DNA of 10,639 nt from a bacterium (GCA_021852095.1 JAJZOC010000043.1:1-10639), one strand, 5' to 3'; shown: positions 1 through 5,344, numbered from the stretch's first letter. A program made the numbers and translations. Notes: a model not told the origin generated them from the sequence alone.

Positions 1-293
1 CAAACATGGAAGAATTAACAATAGTTGCTGCGGCAATCTACAGTGATTTTCTTGAGCAACAAGAAATAGCTAAAACTAAGAATATCAGCCTAACTCAACA
101 ACTAGTGAATGCAATTTCGGAAAAGATGCTAGAAACTACAGCTCCAACTCTCACTGAGGACGAAGAAGAAAATATCGACTATATATTGGACTTTATGGCC
201 GGCGACTTTTCAGCTTTAGGAGAAATATCAACACCAGATGGAGCCTTCGACGCATATGCAAAAATTGCGAGAAATGATAACAGCGTTATATAA
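1..293 (+). CDS. Partial cassette protein, paralogue of the next gene (C-terminal part)
   Basis: I do not recognise the family. The reading frame is open to the left window edge. The first ATG (position 6) aligns with an internal Asp of the downstream paralogue (522-1001) and has no ribosome site, so the real start most likely lies outside the window. The visible part is almost the same as the C-terminal half of that paralogue: the block NISLTQQLVNAIS, then KMLETTAPTLTEDEEENID, then ILDFMAGDFSALGE and STPDGAFDAY are shared, and the DNA is nearly identical too. The sequence is acidic and predicted mainly helical, with no membrane segment or signal peptide. It ends with TAA at 291-293, followed at once by an array module. 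The tandem arrangement implies a recent cassette duplication in which the C-terminal part is best conserved or was homogenised. Confidence 0.72.
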   Translation, partial: NMEELTIVAAAIYSDFLEQQEIAKTKNISLTQQLVNAISEKMLETTAPTLTEDEEENIDYILDFMAGDFSALGEISTPDGAFDAYAKIARNDNSVI

Positions 294-305
294 AAAATCA
301 TTTCT

Positions 306-513
306 AATCAGCAGCTAAGAAAAAAAACAAAGCGGGGATCTCTCCCCGCTTTTGCTGTTTCTGCCGGCATATTTCAGCCCGGAACCCGCAGCCCCGGAGG
401 TAAGAAATATTTATATTTTTACTATTTTTTTATCATTATAACATAACTATATAAATAGTTGTGCTATAATGATAGTATCACGTAATCCACGGTAAAACGG
501 GCTAAACAAGGAG
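306..513 (+). repeat. Intercassette module A
   Basis: First complete copy of the repeated intergenic module. In order: leader with stops in several frames (AATCAGCAGCTAAG, 306-319); terminator hairpin 331-350 with 8-bp stem AGCGGGGA/TCCCCGCT, loop TCTC and a broken T tract; conserved GC-rich block ending CCCGCAGCCCCGGAGGTAAG (385-404); AT-rich promoter hairpin 431-474; degenerate 5'-UTR stem near 487-501; AAGGAG at 508-513. It carries the GCCGGCATATTTCAG allele of the central block and the long-stem (type 1) promoter. It separates the two paralogous genes. Confidence 0.9.
431..480 (+). promoter_or_regulatory. Hairpin promoter, long-stem type (module A)
   Basis: The left arm 431-450 pairs with 455-474 around the loop ATAA: 18 Watson-Crick pairs of 20, plus one A·C (441/464) and one T·G (444/461). 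The right arm contains the extended -10 TGCTATAAT (462-470), so transcription should start near 477. There is no good -35 hexamer. Pair C434-G471 is replaced by T-A in the module at 4993-5038, a compensatory change that favours a selected stem. Confidence 0.72.
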
Positions 514-521
514 AAAGAGAA

Positions 522-1001
522 ATGGCAAAAAACAAGTACACAGTAGAAATTAAGAATGATGATGATGAAATTCTAATATCACAAACATTAGATCTCGGAA
601 AAGATTCTTTTAGGTCTTTCCACCAAATAATAAATTATGGAGAAATGTTGATAGATGATAATAAGAGTTTTTTTTTCTATGTTCAACGCGGTGAACTTTA
701 CAAGTTCACCAAAGTATCAACTGACGAAGAATTAATAACAGCAGTTAAGGCATTTTGTCGTGATTTTCTTAAACAACAAGAAATAACTAAAACTAAGAAT
801 ATCAGCCTAACTCAACAACTAGTGAATGCAATTTCGCAAAAAATGCTAGAAACCACAGCTCCAACTCTCACTGAGGACGAAGAAGAAAATATCGACTCTA
901 TATTGGACTTTATGGCCGGCGATTTTTCAGCTTTAGGAGAAGCATCAACACCCGATGGAGCCTTTGATGCGTACATGAAAATAGCGAACGGTATAAGGTA
1001 A
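522..1001 (+). CDS. Cassette protein of unknown function, two-part architecture (159 aa)
   Basis: Start ATG 522 has AAGGAG (508-513) eight bases upstream. I do not recognise the family. Residues 1-70 look beta-rich and mixed-charge (KYTVEIKNDDDEIL near the start, then FFFYVQRGELYKF). Residues 75-155 form an acidic, helix-rich part nearly identical to the upstream partial gene. Only the C-terminal half can be compared because the upstream gene is cut by the window edge. It has no cysteine pair, catalytic motif, signal peptide or membrane helix that I can see, so it is probably a soluble cytoplasmic protein. It has its own promoter and is closed by module B. By context (array beside a mobilisation region) an establishment or anti-defence role is possible, but this is inference only. 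Confidence 0.85.
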   Translation: MAKNKYTVEIKNDDDEILISQTLDLGKDSFRSFHQIINYGEMLIDDNKSFFFYVQRGELYKFTKVSTDEELITAVKAFCRDFLKQQEITKTKNISLTQQLVNAISQKMLETTAPTLTEDEEENIDSILDFMAGDFSALGEASTPDGAFDAYMKIANGIR

Positions 1002-1007
1002 ACAATC

Positions 1008-1029
1008 ATTCCTAGTCGCAATTAGGAAT
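1008..1029 (+). repeat. Small inverted repeat after the 522-1001 gene
   Basis: Arms ATTCCTA (1008-1014) and TAGGAAT (1023-1029) are perfectly complementary with an 8-base loop. It lies directly before module B. A related, less symmetric stretch (CTAGTCACAATTAAG) occupies the same place after the 3839-4411 gene, so it seems to be an alternative form of the module leader seen elsewhere as AATCAGCTAAG. Confidence 0.5.
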
Positions 1030-1230
1030 AAAAAATAAGGCGGGGATTACTCCCCGCTTTTGCTGTTTCTAACGGCATATTTCAGCCCGGAACCCGCAGC
1101 CCCGGAGGTAAGAAATATTTATATATTTTTATATTTTTTTTATAAAAATAGTACAACTATAAATATATTTGTGCTATAATATTAGTATCACGTAAACCCC
1201 GGTAAACCGGGTTGAATATAGGGAGAAAGA
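1030..1230 (+). repeat. Intercassette module B
   Basis: Terminator hairpin about 1037-1060 (CGGGGA/TCCCCG core, loop TTAC); central block with the TAACGGCATATTTCAG allele; GGAGGTAAG at 1105-1113; promoter hairpin 1148-1177; 5'-UTR stem CCCGG/CCGGG (1198-1202 with 1207-1211, loop TAAA); then GGGAG at 1221-1225 instead of AAGGAG. It differs from module A in both the central block and the promoter type, so modules are mosaics. Confidence 0.88.
1148..1184 (+). promoter_or_regulatory. Hairpin promoter, short-stem type (module B)
   Basis: Arms 1148-1161 and 1164-1177 flank the loop AA: 12 Watson-Crick pairs of 14, a T·G at 1152/1173 and a C·T mismatch at 1157/1168. The extended -10 TGCTATAAT is at 1172-1180. 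This is the most eroded stem of its type apart from the one before parA, and the gene it serves is frameshifted, which may mean relaxed selection on this cassette. Confidence 0.65.
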
Positions 1231-1234
1231 GAAA

Positions 1235-1442
1235 ATGAAAACAAAAATTTACATCCAAAAAAGGGGTTTTTGCAGGACAGACTTTTAGTGGTCATAACTC
1301 TGAAAGTATTGCCCGTAGAATATATGGCAGAAAAGCCGTAATTCGATGGGATAACGATCCTAATTCTCCTAGCGACGGCACAATTGGGATACCAACCCCA
1401 TATGGACTTAAAGTGCGGGCTGTATTTAGATTTGACAATTAA
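1235..1442 (+). pseudogene. Frameshifted small cassette gene
   Basis: ATG 1235 follows GGGAG at 1221-1225 but the frame stops after 17 codons. Another frame stays open from about 1265 to the TAA at 1440-1442 and reads as ordinary protein (VFAGQTFSGHNSESIARRIY, later TIGIPTPYGLKVRAVFRF). Removing one base in the A6-G4-T5 homopolymer run (1257-1271) joins the two into a 68-residue protein with no other stop. The product family is not recognised. The defect may be a genuine mutation, a sequencing or assembly indel in the homopolymer, or, less likely, programmed slippage. It sits in the normal cassette position, between module B and the terminator at 1468-1491. Confidence 0.7.
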
Positions 1443-1467
1443 CTTTTTTCCGGGTAGTTAAGAAAAA

Positions 1468-1491
1468 GGGAGCGGGATCACTCCCGCTCCC
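1468..1491 (+). terminator. Terminator-like hairpin ending the first cassette block
   Basis: A 10-bp perfect stem GGGAGCGGGA/TCCCGCTCCC with loop TCAC. The T tract is poor on the plus strand (TCAAGTTTA), while AAGAAAAA precedes it, so it would also terminate minus-strand transcription. It occupies the place of the module terminator, but the rest of a module does not follow: this is the right end of the first block. Confidence 0.75.
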
Positions 1492-1499
1492 TCAAGTTT

Positions 1500-1748
1500 A
1501 AAATAAGTGGATAAGATTAGAAACGACAATTCCCAACTAATTACCCTACTTATATTTTTATATTATACAAGATAATAGGAATTATCAACCTCAAAAAATT
1601 AATCTTTAGTAATAGCGGTTGACTCACACAGAGCCAACCGCTAATATGGAAACACCTAATATATCCAAGGAATTGTCGTTCTGTTGGATTCGCTTCTCTG
1701 CTTAGCAGAGGCCGGAAACGGCTCCATAAGCGTAGGTATCTCGATGAG
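1500..1748. other. Gene-free region with structured elements
   Basis: No convincing gene on either strand. A strong imperfect hairpin has arms 1613-1625 and 1631-1643 (TAGCGGTTGACTC against GAGCCAACCGCTA, one A·C, loop ACACA). A second stem CTCTGC/GCAGAG lies at 1696-1710, followed by GCCG-GAAA-CGGC (1711-1722), a GNRA-type tetraloop hairpin. No T tract follows the first stem, so it is not a simple terminator. It could be part of a structured RNA or of a replication or priming region; the sequence alone does not decide. Confidence 0.45.
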
Positions 1749-1886
1749 AGATTCCCCGCGTAGGCGGGGGTGACCCTGGGTATTATAAAGGGCATTAAGT
1801 ATAGATGAAGTATTCCCCGCGTAGGCGGGGGTGACCCGGTGTATTATAAAAGATACAGGTTTTCCCTGCGCAGGCGGGGTTTATGG
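1749..1886. repeat. GC-rich palindromic repeats, CRISPR-like or REP-like
   Basis: Two copies of a 26-base repeat are identical (1751-1776 and 1812-1837, beginning ATTCCCCGCG, with GGCGGGGGTGACCC at the end), and a diverged third copy lies at about 1859-1886. Repeat-to-repeat distance is 61 bases for the first pair, the period of type I-E arrays, but about 49 for the second. The two intervals share GTATTATAAA at the same offset from the repeat, which spacers should not. No cas gene is present in the window. I favour dispersed REP-type hairpins or a short tandem duplication over an active CRISPR. The minus-strand peptide VTPAYAG read through this repeat is a translation artefact. Confidence 0.6.
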
Positions 1887-1892
1887 GTAAAG

Positions 1893-1925
1893 AAAGCCTC
1901 GGAGCGATCCGGGGTTTTCTTTTTT
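1893..1925 (+). terminator. Rho-independent terminator in the gene-free region
   Basis: The stem AAAGCCTCGGA/TCCGGGGTTTT (one T·G and one G·T pair) with loop GCGA is followed by TTTTCTTTTTT. This is a textbook plus-strand terminator, but no protein gene lies in the preceding 400 bases. It may end an untranslated RNA from the 1500-1890 region or read-through from the first cassette block. Confidence 0.75.
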
Positions 1926-2330
1926 AACCTACTCAATCAATTATTTTCACACTAATTATGTCAAAATAAAAACAGCGCTTTATTTTTTCCTACTTTGCTT
2001 TTTAAAACGCAGATCTTTTTTTATCGGCAATCTTTTCTTTTGTCGCGCTTTTTGATAGACGGGAAGGCTGGGCGAAGCCCGCCTTTCCTTTATGATCACA
2101 ATTGAAAGAATTGAGTTTGAAAATCACTCAGAAATCGTTCCTAGGCTTTAATTATTTAAAACCTTTAATTATTAAGCGAGAGCGGACATTTAAAAGTCCT
2201 AATCAAACTATATTTTTTATGTTTTTAATTTAAAAAAATGCAAGTTTTAACTTTTTTAAATTAATAAAATGCAAGTTTTGATATTTGAAATTAAAATTCA
2301 GCCACCAGGGAAGCAGCTAGACAAGACAAA
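1926..2330. other. AT-rich gene-free region, candidate replication origin
   Basis: No gene seen. A hairpin with a bulged T lies at 2062-2088 (AAGGC-T-GGGC against GCCCGCCTT, loop GAA). Two direct copies of CTTTAATTATT occur at 2146-2156 and 2163-2173. Two copies of AAAATGCAAGTTTT occur at 2235-2248 and 2266-2279, exactly 31 bases apart and embedded in a longer imperfect 31-base tandem repeat. AT-rich, helically phased repeats next to a possible initiator gene resemble iterons and an unwinding region. Two copies is a small number for an iteron origin, so this is tentative. Confidence 0.4.
2235..2279 (+). repeat. Iteron-like direct repeat pair
   Basis: AAAATGCAAGTTTT occurs twice with a 31-base period (2235-2248, 2266-2279). 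The bases before each copy also match imperfectly (TTTTTAATTTAA against TTTTTAAATTAA). About three helical turns separate the copies, so they present the same DNA face to a bound protein. Confidence 0.6.
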
Positions 2331-2352
2331 ACCCTCGGCAGCGTCCGAGGGT
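2331..2352 (-). terminator. Terminator of the winged-helix gene
   Basis: The 8-bp stem ACCCTCGG/CCGAGGGT has a 6-base loop and is followed on the minus strand by TTTTGTCTTG. It lies about 85 bases past the stop codon of the minus-strand gene 2439-3581. On the plus strand no T tract follows. Confidence 0.7.
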
Positions 2353-2390
2353 GTGAGAAAAAGCGATTACGGCTGTTTTTTGAGCGCAGC

Positions 2391-2412
2391 AAGTTGGCAA
2401 CGTTGCCAACTT
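2391..2412. repeat. Perfect 22-bp palindrome
   Basis: The half-site AAGTTGGCAAC is followed directly by its reverse complement with no loop. A loop-free perfect palindrome is more typical of a dimeric DNA-binding site (regulator or recombinase) than of an RNA terminator, and no T tract follows on either strand. It lies 26 bases beyond the stop of the 2439-3581 gene. Confidence 0.7.
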
Positions 2413-2438
2413 CGCTTAATTTGAGCTGATTTTGCCGA

Positions 2439-3581
2439 TTATGGCGGTGGAGAAAGCCCTAAGCCCTCCGCCCAGGCGATAACAGCCGCAGCCCAAAAAC
2501 CGGTTCCAGGCCTTAGCAAGTCTGAAATTTCAGGAGCCAGATTACTAGCAGCGGCCAGCTCTAAAATCTTTTTAGCGCGGGTAATTTTGTCGGAGATGTC
2601 TTCCTTTGTTATAGATGCGGCCTCTGTGATTTTTTGTAGCGGCCGCATATACGCCGGCTTTTTTATCAATTGTTCGCGCTCAACGACTTTTTTAGCGCGG
2701 ATAAGAAGAACGGCCGCCGGGGAGTTAACGCCGGAGAGATCCCCGATCAAGAGTTTTAGGAATCCCTCAAATGAGCGAAAAACGTCGTTGTGTCGCTTAT
2801 AGAGCTTGATTAGCGGATAAAAATTATCCAAATCGTTTAATTCGCCATTGTTATCGAGAATAAATTGCTCTAAAAGTCGCTGATAATGGCCTTTTTTAAT
2901 GATTTTTACCATCCATTCAGACCGCAAAATATTTAGCGCAGGTGTCTTCCAATGACGATCTTTTACTAACCCCGCCGCATCCAAAAAGTCAAACATTTTC
3001 CGTAATGTTCTATAATTAACCCCATCAACCTTGCTAATTTTCAACCTTGTATCGATCACCTGGGCTAAAAGAACTGCTTTTGCCCGCAGTGGAAGATCAA
3101 GATCAAAGAGCCATGTAAGAAAATCTCGCTTAATCGGCAGGCCGGAGCCATCAGAGATGCGGCCGGGGTGGAGCCTAACTTCCGTGCCGTCACCAGAGCA
3201 GGTAGGAAGGAAAAAAGATCCGCCTTTTGAGATTAAGAATTTATTTTTGATCAGTTGATCGATGCGCTTTTTAGCGACAAATTCGCTCAGATCAAACTTC
3301 TGAGCCAGATCATTCCAGGAAAAAGACCTGTTTACTGCGTAATTTTGATAGTTAGTCTTCTCTGTCGCAATCCATGCCGTAATGAGAATCAGATCAAACC
3401 AGATACACCAAGCTGTCTTTTTTGGCTTAATTTGGTGAATTTTTTCCGACAAGAACAGAAATTGACTATTTCTGTTCTTTGGATAGGATAGACTTATCAT
3501 ACTAGTTGCGGTTTGGTTGGTGAATTTGAGATTGTCATAAATATCAAAATACACCAACCAAACCGCCCTTTTTTTAATCAC
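2439..3581 (-). CDS. Winged-helix DNA-binding protein, candidate plasmid replication initiator
   Basis: A long minus-strand gene (380 aa from GTG 3581, 353 aa from ATG 3500). I do not recognise the family with certainty. Counting from the GTG, about residues 85-125 (SFSWNDLAQKFDLSEFVAKK, then RIDQLIKNKFLISKGGSFFL) look like a winged-helix domain. A second helical region (LPLRAKAVLLAQVIDTR onwards) may be another, as in two-domain Rep proteins. The C-terminus is hydrophobic and Pro-rich (GFWAAAVIAWAEGLGLSPPP). Start choice is uncertain: neither candidate has a Shine-Dalgarno. GTG 3581 lies 5 bases after TAAAAT and could be leaderless. Codons 3-26 from that start encode a large inverted repeat. 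The AT-rich repeats and palindrome downstream, and the antisense RNA candidate at its 5' end, support a replication role, but a transcriptional regulator is possible. Confidence 0.75.
   Translation of the reverse strand: MIKKRAVWLVYFDIYDNLKFTNQTATSMISLSYPKNRNSQFLFLSEKIHQIKPKKTAWCIWFDLILITAWIATEKTNYQNYAVNRSFSWNDLAQKFDLSEFVAKKRIDQLIKNKFLISKGGSFFLPTCSGDGTEVRLHPGRISDGSGLPIKRDFLTWLFDLDLPLRAKAVLLAQVIDTRLKISKVDGVNYRTLRKMFDFLDAAGLVKDRHWKTPALNILRSEWMVKIIKKGHYQRLLEQFILDNNGELNDLDNFYPLIKLYKRHNDVFRSFEGFLKLLIGDLSGVNSPAAVLLIRAKKVVEREQLIKKPAYMRPLQKITEAASITKEDISDKITRAKKILELAAASNLAPEISDLLRPGTGFWAAAVIAWAEGLGLSPPP
3451..3479. promoter_or_regulatory. 12-bp inverted repeat inside the start of the winged-helix gene
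   Basis: Arms AAGAACAGAAAT (3451-3462) and ATTTCTGTTCTT (3468-3479) are perfectly complementary around TGACT. The repeat lies about 20-50 bases inside the minus-strand gene (from ATG 3500) and includes TTGACT (3462-3467), the -35 of the candidate antisense promoter. It could be an operator for autoregulation or a stem in the mRNA. Confidence 0.6.
3496..3575 (+). ncRNA. Candidate antisense RNA over the 5' end of the winged-helix gene
   Basis: Plus-strand arms 3508-3522 and 3552-3566 (GCGGTTTGGTTGGTG and its complement) form a perfect 15-bp stem. Inner pairing extends it to an 8-base loop (TGTCATAA), and CCTTTTTTT follows. This is a complete terminator-type hairpin on the strand opposite the gene. 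Upstream is a plausible promoter: TTGACT 3462-3467, 16-base spacer, TAGGAT 3484-3489, giving a start near 3496. The roughly 80-base product would be almost entirely one stem-loop, as in the counter-transcribed RNAs that control plasmid copy number. Expression is inferred, not shown. Confidence 0.42.
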
Positions 3582-3622
3582 GTGACATTTTAATCAAAAA
3601 TATAAATTTTTCCTTCATTCTT

Positions 3623-3836
3623 AATCAGCTAAGAAAAAAACAAAGCGGGGAGAAATCCCTGCTTTTGCTGTTTCTGCCGGCGAGTTTCCGGCCACCGGAA
3701 CCCGCAGCCCCGGAGGTAAGAAATATTTATATATTTTTATATTTTTTTATAAAAATAGCACAACTATAAATATAGTTGTGCTATAATGATAGCATCACGT
3801 AATCCCCGGTAAAACGGGCTGAACAAGGAGAAAGAC
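3623..3836 (+). repeat. Intercassette module C
   Basis: It starts with the leader AATCAGCTAAG although no plus-strand gene ends here: the preceding gene is on the other strand. Terminator 3644-3663 has a G·T pair (AGCGGGGA/TCCCTGCT, loop GAAA). The central block has the GCCGGCGAGTTTCCGG allele. Promoter hairpin 3755-3784, UTR stem CCCG/CGGG at 3805-3818, then AAGGAG. Its full leader suggests that a cassette once lay to its left and was displaced by the replication segment, splitting one original array. Confidence 0.9.
3755..3796 (+). promoter_or_regulatory. Hairpin promoter, perfect short stem (module C)
   Basis: The 14-bp arms 3755-3768 and 3771-3784 pair perfectly around AA. The -10 TATAAT (3782-3787) straddles the stem end. 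If pairing continues outward, A3785 and A3786 face A3754 and A3753, so the middle of the -10 would be a mismatched bubble within a longer stem that resumes at 3787 and 3789-3791. TGC at 3779-3781 makes an extended -10. Base pair C3759-G3780 is T-A in the copy at 6376-6405. Confidence 0.75.
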
Positions 3837-3838
3837 AA

Positions 3839-4411
3839 ATGGAAATTTCAATTACTAAAATCGAGGGTATTGATGGGGAGAAAATAGTCGCAGTCACCCC
3901 GTATAATCCTGATTGGCCAGCTCTCGCTAAGCGGATAGGTGGTAGGTGGAACCCCGAAATTAAAGCGTGGACATTTAACCCACGCGATGAGGATAAAGTC
4001 CGAGAGCTGGCGATTCGGCTCTTTGGCACCGACGGAGAAACAGGCATGGCCGCCACCGTAACAGTGCAATACGACATTTATAGCGCGTTTAATAACTACA
4101 CCGACGACTGCTGGCTATTTGGCCGTAAAATTGCTTGGCGCCCTAAAAGAGACGATACCGTCCGTCTTGGTGATGGGGTTATTATCCTAAAGGGCGGGTT
4201 TAAACCATCCGGTGGATCAATGAAATATCCGGAAATTGCCCCACTAGATGGGACAATTTTAGAAATTAGAGACGTGCCGGCCGGCCACGCTGATCTAAAT
4301 GACCCCTGTGTAATGGTCGTGGAGCAGACTACCGATCGCGAGGCACTCATAAAAGAGCGTGACAAACTACTAGTGAGGCTAGCTGAAATCGACGAACTAC
4401 TGAAAAATTAG
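3839..4411 (+). CDS. Cassette protein with an N-terminal GGRWN...W module and C-terminal coiled coil (190 aa)
   Basis: ATG 3839 has AAGGAG eight to nine bases upstream. Residues 1-60 contain PYNPDWPALAKRIGGRWNPE followed by IKAWTFNPRDEDKVRELA. The pattern of a Gly-Gly-x-Trp turn, a second Trp-x-Phe and a short helix recalls small beta-alpha modules seen beside helicase-like or DNA-processing proteins (HARP-like), but I cannot confirm homology. The middle (residues 75-150) is beta-rich with many charged residues. Residues 160-190 (REALIKERDKLLVRLAEIDE) should form a coiled coil, so oligomerisation is likely. Its base composition looks richer in GC than the neighbouring cassettes, suggesting separate ancestry. 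Stop TAG 4409-4411. Confidence 0.88.
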   Translation: MEISITKIEGIDGEKIVAVTPYNPDWPALAKRIGGRWNPEIKAWTFNPRDEDKVRELAIRLFGTDGETGMAATVTVQYDIYSAFNNYTDDCWLFGRKIAWRPKRDDTVRLGDGVIILKGGFKPSGGSMKYPEIAPLDGTILEIRDVPAGHADLNDPCVMVVEQTTDREALIKERDKLLVRLAEIDELLKN

Positions 4412-4418
4412 ACAGCGT

Positions 4419-4638
4419 CTAGTCACAATTAAGAAAAAAAACAAAGGCGGGGGAGAAATCCCCGCTTTTGCTGTTTCTAACGGCATATTTCAGCACCGGA
4501 ACCCGCAGCCCCGGAGGTAAGAAATATTTATATATTTTTATATTTTTTTTATAAAAATAGTACAACTATAAATATATTTGTGCTATAATGATAGTATCAC
4601 GTAATCCCCGGTAAAACGGGCTAAACAAGGAGAAAGAA
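4419..4638 (+). repeat. Intercassette module D
   Basis: The leader is the CTAGTCACAATTAAG form. Terminator 4446-4467 has five Gs against four Cs, so one base bulges. The central block combines TAACGGCATATTTCAG with the extra A of CACCGG, a mosaic of the two main alleles. Promoter hairpin 4557-4586, UTR stem CCCG/CGGG, then AAGGAG at about 4627-4632. Confidence 0.9.
4557..4596 (+). promoter_or_regulatory. Hairpin promoter, short stem with wobble (module D)
   Basis: Arms 4557-4570 and 4573-4586 around AA; extended -10 at 4581-4589. T4561 faces G4582 as a wobble pair, intermediate between the C-G pair of modules C and F and the T-A pair of module H. C4566 faces T4577 as a mismatch. Confidence 0.7.
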
Positions 4639-4640
4639 AA

Positions 4641-4874
4641 ATGGAAGTAACACCAAAAATTATCATCGTAGGCTTTTCAGAGGATGAGGAAACAAAGAAG
4701 TTCAACCAAGGGCTTGCTGAACACATCAGAAATCAAGCCATTGAAGAAGATCAAGAAGACACTAAAAATCTTTTAGTAAAAAGGATGAAGGGTAGTGGAG
4801 ATAACCCAACTGGCTATACTTTATCTAGCGATAAAACTGTTATAATCGATGCTAATTACACCACACTAGAATAA
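4641..4874 (+). CDS. Small acidic cassette protein of unknown function (77 aa)
   Basis: ATG 4641 lies downstream of AAGGAGAAAG. The protein opens with a beta strand (PKIIIVGFSEDEE), continues with an acidic helix (EHIRNQAIEEDQEDTKN) and ends with two short strands (SDKTVIIDANY). It has no cysteine and no membrane segment, and no family is recognised. Small acidic proteins are common among phage and plasmid inhibitors that mimic DNA, so a role against a host DNA-binding defence is conceivable, but this rests only on charge and context. Confidence 0.82.
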   Translation: MEVTPKIIIVGFSEDEETKKFNQGLAEHIRNQAIEEDQEDTKNLLVKRMKGSGDNPTGYTLSSDKTVIIDANYTTLE

Positions 4875-4890
4875 TCTATCAAAACAGTAA

Positions 4891-5040
4891 AGCGGGGAGA
4901 GATCCCCGCTTTTGCTGTTTCTGCCGGCGAGTTTTCGTCCACCGGAACCCGCAGCCCCGGAGGTAAGAAATATTTATATTTTTACTATTTTTCTATTATT
5001 ATAATATAACTATATAAATAGTTGTGCTATAATAATAGTA
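4891..5040 (+). repeat. Intercassette module E (divergent 5' UTR)
   Basis: Terminator 4891-4910 (AGCGGGGA/TCCCCGCT, loop GAGA). The central block GCCGGCGAGTTTTCGTCCACCGG differs slightly from module C. The promoter is the long-stem type. After the -10 the usual ATCACGTAATCCCCGG leader and UTR stem are absent: the gene has its own short leader with AGAGGTGA. This shows that the conserved part can end at the promoter. Confidence 0.87.
4993..5040 (+). promoter_or_regulatory. Hairpin promoter, long-stem type (module E)
   Basis: Arms 4993-5013 and 5018-5038 around the loop ATAA: 21 positions with 18 Watson-Crick pairs, two T·G (5005/5026, 5007/5024) and one A·C (5004/5027). The -10 TATAAT (5028-5033) is fully paired. 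T4997-A5034 replaces the C434-G471 pair of module A: both arms changed together. Confidence 0.75.
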
Positions 5041-5062
5041 TAGTTGATAAAGAGGTGATTTT

Positions 5063-5344
5063 ATGGGAAGAAACTTTAGTGGTGATTCATCAGCAGTCTT
5101 TAACCAAAAAATAATTTTTATTTATTGCCCTCAACACACCAAAGAATTTGAGCAAAACATAAAAGAAGAGTACGAAGAGTGCTACCTAATCTGGGTAAAC
5201 GGTGGATGGCCGGGAAACTTTCCATTAAACAACGGTTTTTCTTTTAATTTCATCACTGCCCAAGATGGTGATTTTTGTTATCAATGTAAAAAAGAAGGGG
5301 TGAATTACGTGGTTAAAAACAAAGAATGGCTATTGATCAGCTAA
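5063..5344 (+). CDS. Cassette protein of unknown function with possible zinc ligands (93 aa)
   Basis: ATG 5063 follows AGAGGTGA with a four-base gap, unlike the AAGGAG of the other cassettes. The protein has YCPQH near residue 22 and FCYQCKKEG near residue 75. A C-x2-H plus C-x2-C set could bind one zinc ion, but spacing this wide is not diagnostic. The middle is aromatic and glycine-rich (LIWVNGGWPGNFPLNNGFSF). No signal peptide. The last codons ATC AGC TAA are part of the following module leader, so the reading frame ends inside the repeat. That is what would be seen if the insert were exchanged as a block between repeats. Confidence 0.82.
   Translation: MGRNFSGDSSAVFNQKIIFIYCPQHTKEFEQNIKEEYEECYLIWVNGGWPGNFPLNNGFSFNFITAQDGDFCYQCKKEGVNYVVKNKEWLLIS

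Noticed and set aside
385..404. GGAGG of the conserved block as a ribosome site
   Set aside because: No start codon follows at usable distance in any module, and the promoter lies downstream of it.
1550..1795. Minus-strand reading frame with VTPAYAG motif
   Set aside because: It is read through the GC-rich palindromic repeats and hairpins; this peptide is a known artefact of such repeats, and no ribosome site or conserved domain supports it.
1749..1886. Functional type I-E CRISPR array
   Set aside because: Only two good repeats, unequal spacing, intervals that share a 10-base run at the same offset, and no cas genes.
2587..3491. Plus-strand reading frames inside the winged-helix gene
   Set aside because: Antisense shadows without ribosome sites; the minus strand gives one long continuous frame.
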